Assembly: GCA_937927845.1 (NCBI GenBank)
Contig: CALFXE010000148.1
Coordinates: 1 to 5,491, forward strand
DNA: 5,491 nucleotides
Source of the DNA: an uncultured Paludibacter sp.
GTDB taxonomy: Bacteria; Bacteroidota; Bacteroidia; Bacteroidales; Paludibacteraceae
Direction of reading: 5' to 3'
Part shown: positions 5,279 to 5,491 of the stretch, one piece after another
Layout of the letters: the number at the start of each line of letters is the position of its first letter
Numbering within the stretch: position 1 is the first letter of the stretch
Position numbers and translations under genes: made by a program
Notes under the pieces: generated by a model
Database searches by the model: none
Seen by the model: the letters and a program-made list of their open reading frames with translations, nothing else
Told to the model about the DNA's origin: nothing

Positions 5279-5491
5279 AAAGGAAAAATCTACTTTTAAC
5301 GCCCGGTACAAACACAGAAATGAAAACCGGCCGAAATTCCTAATATATTTTAGCCGAATTGGCGGATAAATATTCATAAAACACTAGTAAACAAAGAGAA
5401 AAATATGAAAGCATCAGAGATTTTGAAAGCCGGAAATTTATAATATACCCAAGAATTAGGACAACAGGTTAAGCCAAAATAAATGCTTAAT
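5279..5491. other. Intergenic right end with no intact gene; one broken ORF start
   Basis: About 210 bp with no complete reading frame or strong RNA structure that I can see. An ATG at 5405 begins MKASEILKAGNL and meets TAA at 5441-5443. The same frame continues YTQELGQQVKPK to another TAA at 5480-5482. The A-rich stretch before the ATG and the protein-like residues suggest a decayed gene start, but the match is too short to name. Confidence 0.35.

Noticed and set aside
1..5491. tRNA, rRNA, transposase or integrase genes
   Set aside because: No cloverleaf, rRNA-like stretch, DDE transposase or tyrosine/serine recombinase motif was seen on either strand.

Overview
The window looks like an accessory (defence-island) segment of a Bacteroidota chromosome, probably a gut Bacteroides/Parabacteroides-like organism. 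The grounds are AT-rich DNA, starts without clear Shine-Dalgarno sites, and promoter elements of the Bacteroidota type (TTTG about 20 nt upstream of TAnnTTTG). The Vsr protein also has a form I associate with Bacteroides. The genus is an inference; no ribosomal or other marker gene is present.

Layout. Positions 3-77 hold what may be the last 24 codons of an upstream gene, with a faint GNAT acetyltransferase signature. A TAnnTTTG element at 176-183 precedes a complete m5C DNA methyltransferase (218-1273). One nucleotide after its stop begins a short ORF (1275-1616). Its last part overlaps, in another frame, a clear McrB-type AAA Walker B segment, so it is best read as the wreck of an mcrB-like restriction gene. 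That wreck carries a good promoter (TTTG 1609-1612, N20, TATTTTTG 1633-1640) for a second module: a different m5C methyltransferase (1672-3042) overlapping by 17 bp a PD-(D/E)xK restriction endonuclease (3026-4093). A Vsr T:G mismatch endonuclease follows (4228-4761).

The right end is noncoding and degenerate. It has a perfect 22-bp inverted repeat (4818-4879), a phased array of AGTCAACT sites exactly 32 bp apart (4888-4959, with a diverged fourth copy inside the hairpin arm), and three GTGCAATT repeats (4991-5018). On the minus strand lies the C-terminal winged-helix remnant of a larger protein (5006-5230). The last ~215 bp hold only an ORF start broken by stop codons.

How it fits together. 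The second methyltransferase and the endonuclease form a plausible complete type II restriction-modification pair. Vsr would repair T:G mismatches left by deamination of the 5-methylcytosine that the methyltransferases make. The first methyltransferase looks orphaned: its presumed McrB-type partner is broken and no mcrC is visible. I infer that one restriction system decayed or was replaced by another. The most unexplained DNA is the repeat-rich interval 4762-5019.
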